This document shows, in pieces, positions 22,183-24,256 of a stretch of 24,256 nucleotides of DNA. Made by a program: the position numbers and the translations under genes. The notes under the pieces were generated by a model. That model did no database searches. It saw only the letters and a list, made by a program, of their open reading frames with translations, and was not told the origin of the DNA. This stretch comes from Myxococcales bacterium (GTDB taxonomy: Bacteria > Myxococcota > Polyangia > HGW-17 > SLPX01): positions 1 through 24,256 of the forward strand of contig SLPX01000114.1 of NCBI GenBank assembly GCA_007131745.1, in the 5' to 3' direction. Position 1 is the stretch's first letter. Every line of letters starts with the position of its first letter.

Positions 22183-24256
22183 TCAGGGCTGGTATTCGTA
22201 GGGTCCGATGTCCGCGTAGTCGGGGGTTCCGGTGCCCGTGTTAGGTGTGTCCGGGTCGTCGACTCGCTGGTTTCCTTCCATGTCGAATTCCGGAGCCAGG
22301 TCGCCGTCGGCCGCGTCGATGCAGGGCGAACCGCCGAGCAGGCGGAAGTTTCCGTTCAGCGGATCCACGAACATTGGATCCACGTTGATGTTTCCCGTGC
22401 CCGTGTAGCCCCCCTGAACGTTTGAGTAGCGCACGGTCGTGGTTGAGCCGGCCCTGGACGAGATCTGGTCTGGTCCGTTTAACCAAAAGATAGAGTTTGC
22501 GACATTGATTGTGCCCCGGTCTATTCGGACGCCTCCGCCTTCCGTTCCGGCGTTGTTGGCATGGAAAAGTGAATTTACAATGGAGACGACGGCGCTTTGT
22601 TCGAGGAAAATTCCTCCACCTCTTTCATTGCAGGAGTTTTCATTGAAAATGGCGTTTACGATCGTTGCGCTTGACTTGATATGCAGGGCGCCGCCTGTTT
22701 TGCTGGTGGAATTGTTGTCAAATACGGTATTGGAAATGTGCATCCAGCCGGCTTCAAGATGGACAGCCCCGCCCCGATCATCTGAATAGTTGCCCGGGCC
22801 GTAAAAGCCGTTTTGGAACTCCACTACAGAAGTGTTCCCCGCCGCGTACAGGAATCCGCCTCTTGTGTCGGCAATATTGTTCGCCCCGGTGCAGTCGACA
22901 AGGAAAAGCTCGGTACCGGTCACGAACAGGCCGCCGCCGTGATTCCTGGTCGCTTCGTTGTTGTTTATTGTGCAATCGTAGAAAAACGCTGCGCCGCCGG
23001 TTAGATAAGCTCCCCCGCCGTCTTCCGCTGAGTTTCCCTCGATTGAACAAGTTTCCACGTGCAACCCGCTGGACACAGCGTAGATCCCGCCGCCTCTCTT
23101 GGAAGCAGTGTTGTTTTCGAACACGATGGAAGATGCGAATAGCTCCATGTTCGAGATCTGGATTCCTCCTCCATGATTTCTTGACGCGGTGTTGTCCGAA
23201 AAACGGCAGTTGTGAAAAGATGCAGAACCATTCGCCAGGTAAGCGCCGCCGCCGTCTTCCGCTGTGTTGAGTTCAAAGATGCAGTTTTCGATGTGCAGAT
23301 TCTGGATGGAAGTCGCCCGGAGGCCGCCGCCGGTCGCGTTCGACAACCCCCTGGTCACAATGAATCCGTCCATTGTAGCGTCCGTGGTGTCGAGTGCGGT
23401 GACCACCGTTCTGATGCTGGCGGAGGCGCCGTCGGTTCCGTCCAGGATGGTGGCGTTGATTTCCCAGTCTCGTTCTTCTCGGGATGTTTCGGTGCCGTCG
23501 AAACCCCCATAGACCGCTACGTTGGATGCCAGATGCACCGTGTCGTTAACTGATGTTTCATAGATGTGGTACGTTCCTCCTGCTACCCATACTTCACAGA
23601 AACCTGAGTTGGAGGCCAGAAGAGCCGCCTGGTCGATGCCTTCCTGCACGGTCGGATAAGCAGAAGCCCAACTCATGCCGTCCGGGTCGGGTGCGGTCAT
23701 GAGTCCGTCGACGTATACCACGCATCGGCAGACGCTGGGTTCGCCCGAGCACTGCCAGCCGGGTTCAACCGTGCATTCGGGCGAGCAGCCGTCTCCGGGC
23801 GTGTTGTTTCCGTCGTCGCATTCCTCGTCGCCGTTTATTATGCCGTCTCCGCAGTAGCCGTAGCAGCCGGAGTTATCAATTGTACAATCAAACTTACAGA
23901 CAAGATCTCCATAATAGAAACCGTAGTTCTGGCATGTCATGGAAGCCAAGTTGTCTCCATCGCATTCTTCTTCGCCCGCGATTATTCCGTCGCCGCAAAC
24001 CGTGTTGCAGATCGAAGGCTGGCCTGCGCACTGCCACCCGGTTTCGATCGTGCAATCCGCGGAGCAGCCGTCCCCCGATTGGGTGTTTCCATCGTCGCAT
24101 TCTTCCGATCCTCTTACGAGCCCGTCTCCGCAGACTGTTGTGCATACGGAAGGTTCACCCGAGCATACCCATCCGGGTTCGATTTTACAGAGCGCTGAGC
24201 AACCATCTCCGGGCGGGTTGTTTCCGTCGTCGCATTCCTGATCTGCGGTGATTATC
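22183..24256 (-). CDS. DUF4215 / Pmp-like beta-helix surface protein (N-terminus outside window)
   Basis: The frame is open through the window end; the TTG at 23949 is only an internal codon, because Cys-rich repeat coding continues upstream. About 690 residues are visible. Four repeats are seen: three canonical (CDDGN..GDGC) and one variant ([11 protein letters not shown] with [10 protein letters not shown]) like that in the 745-aa paralogue. After [11 protein letters not shown] come the Pmp-like segment ([31 protein letters not shown]), a long beta-helix with GGGAYLANG and GGGIY rungs, and the tail [17 protein letters not shown] to DIGPYEYQP. The signal peptide and start are not visible, so the lipid anchor is presumed from the paralogues. 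Confidence 0.88.
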   Translation of the reverse strand, partial: IITADQECDDGNNPPGDGCSALCKIEPGWVCSGEPSVCTTVCGDGLVRGSEECDDGNTQSGDGCSADCTIETGWQCAGQPSICNTVCGDGIIAGEEECDGDNLASMTCQNYGFYYGDLVCKFDCTIDNSGCYGYCGDGIINGDEECDDGNNTPGDGCSPECTVEPGWQCSGEPSVCRCVVYVDGLMTAPDPDGMSWASAYPTVQEGIDQAALLASNSGFCEVWVAGGTYHIYETSVNDTVHLASNVAVYGGFDGTETSREERDWEINATILDGTDGASASIRTVVTALDTTDATMDGFIVTRGLSNATGGGLRATSIQNLHIENCIFELNTAEDGGGAYLANGSASFHNCRFSDNTASRNHGGGIQISNMELFASSIVFENNTASKRGGGIYAVSSGLHVETCSIEGNSAEDGGGAYLTGGAAFFYDCTINNNEATRNHGGGLFVTGTELFLVDCTGANNIADTRGGFLYAAGNTSVVEFQNGFYGPGNYSDDRGGAVHLEAGWMHISNTVFDNNSTSKTGGALHIKSSATIVNAIFNENSCNERGGGIFLEQSAVVSIVNSLFHANNAGTEGGGVRIDRGTINVANSIFWLNGPDQISSRAGSTTTVRYSNVQGGYTGTGNINVDPMFVDPLNGNFRLLGGSPCIDAADGDLAPEFDMEGNQRVDDPDTPNTGTGTPDYADIGPYEYQP

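Noticed and set aside
22183..23949. The last gene taken as starting at the TTG at 23949
   Set aside because: The minus-strand frame stays open to 24256 and encodes further in-phase Cys-rich repeats, so the true start lies outside the window.

Overview
The window reads as chromosome from a Gram-negative, deltaproteobacteria/Myxococcota-like bacterium. The clues are a PilT-type motor ATPase, several lipoproteins built from Myxococcus-type Cys-rich repeats (DUF4215) plus a Pmp-like beta-helix, a receiver-DUF4388 regulator, Roadblock/LC7 proteins and a cytoplasmic [NiFe] hydrogenase. The hydrogenase suggests an anaerobic or facultative life style. Lineage is inferred from gene content only; no rRNA or tRNA gene was recognised.

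Layout. (1) 30-1130 (+): twitching-motility ATPase. (2) 1159-6134 (-): two overlapping genes for large cell-surface beta-helix lipoproteins, preceded by a candidate promoter. (3) 6135-6437: divergent regulatory region with an FNR/CRP-like box. (4) 6438-14943 (+): a compact run of eight genes, probably one operon. It encodes a hydrogenase maturation protease, a V4R-like protein, the [NiFe] hydrogenase small and large subunits, a ferredoxin with its own V4R-like tail, a Roadblock protein, a coiled-coil Roadblock protein, a soluble PAS histidine kinase and a receiver-DUF4388-TPR regulator. (5) 15050-19431 (-): two more beta-helix lipoproteins, preceded by the decayed tail of a lost fifth paralogue (19461-19546) and a candidate promoter with a perfect inverted repeat. 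(6) 19643-20614 (-): a WlbA/WbpB-type UDP-sugar dehydrogenase. (7) 20821-22020 (+): a Cys-rich lipoprotein with 39-residue repeats and a C-terminal DUF1566/Lcl-like domain. (8) 22183-24256 (-): another beta-helix surface protein that runs off the window.

How it fits together. The protease should trim the C-terminal tail of the large subunit after nickel insertion. The small subunit (three Fe-S cluster sites) and the 2[4Fe-4S] ferredoxin would carry electrons to or from an unidentified partner, because no Hdr, MvhD, diaphorase or Hyp gene is present. The Roadblock and two-component genes downstream suggest that hydrogen metabolism is tied to a cytoplasmic sensing pathway; this is inference from gene order. 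The beta-helix lipoproteins are a local, recently duplicating family. All are on the minus strand, all end in the same DIGPYEYQP tail, and they carry internal tandem duplications and near-identical 3' DNA.

The least familiar parts are the two related V4R-like domains in the hydrogenase operon, the hydrogenase-Roadblock-two-component arrangement, and the birth-and-death evolution of the surface protein array.
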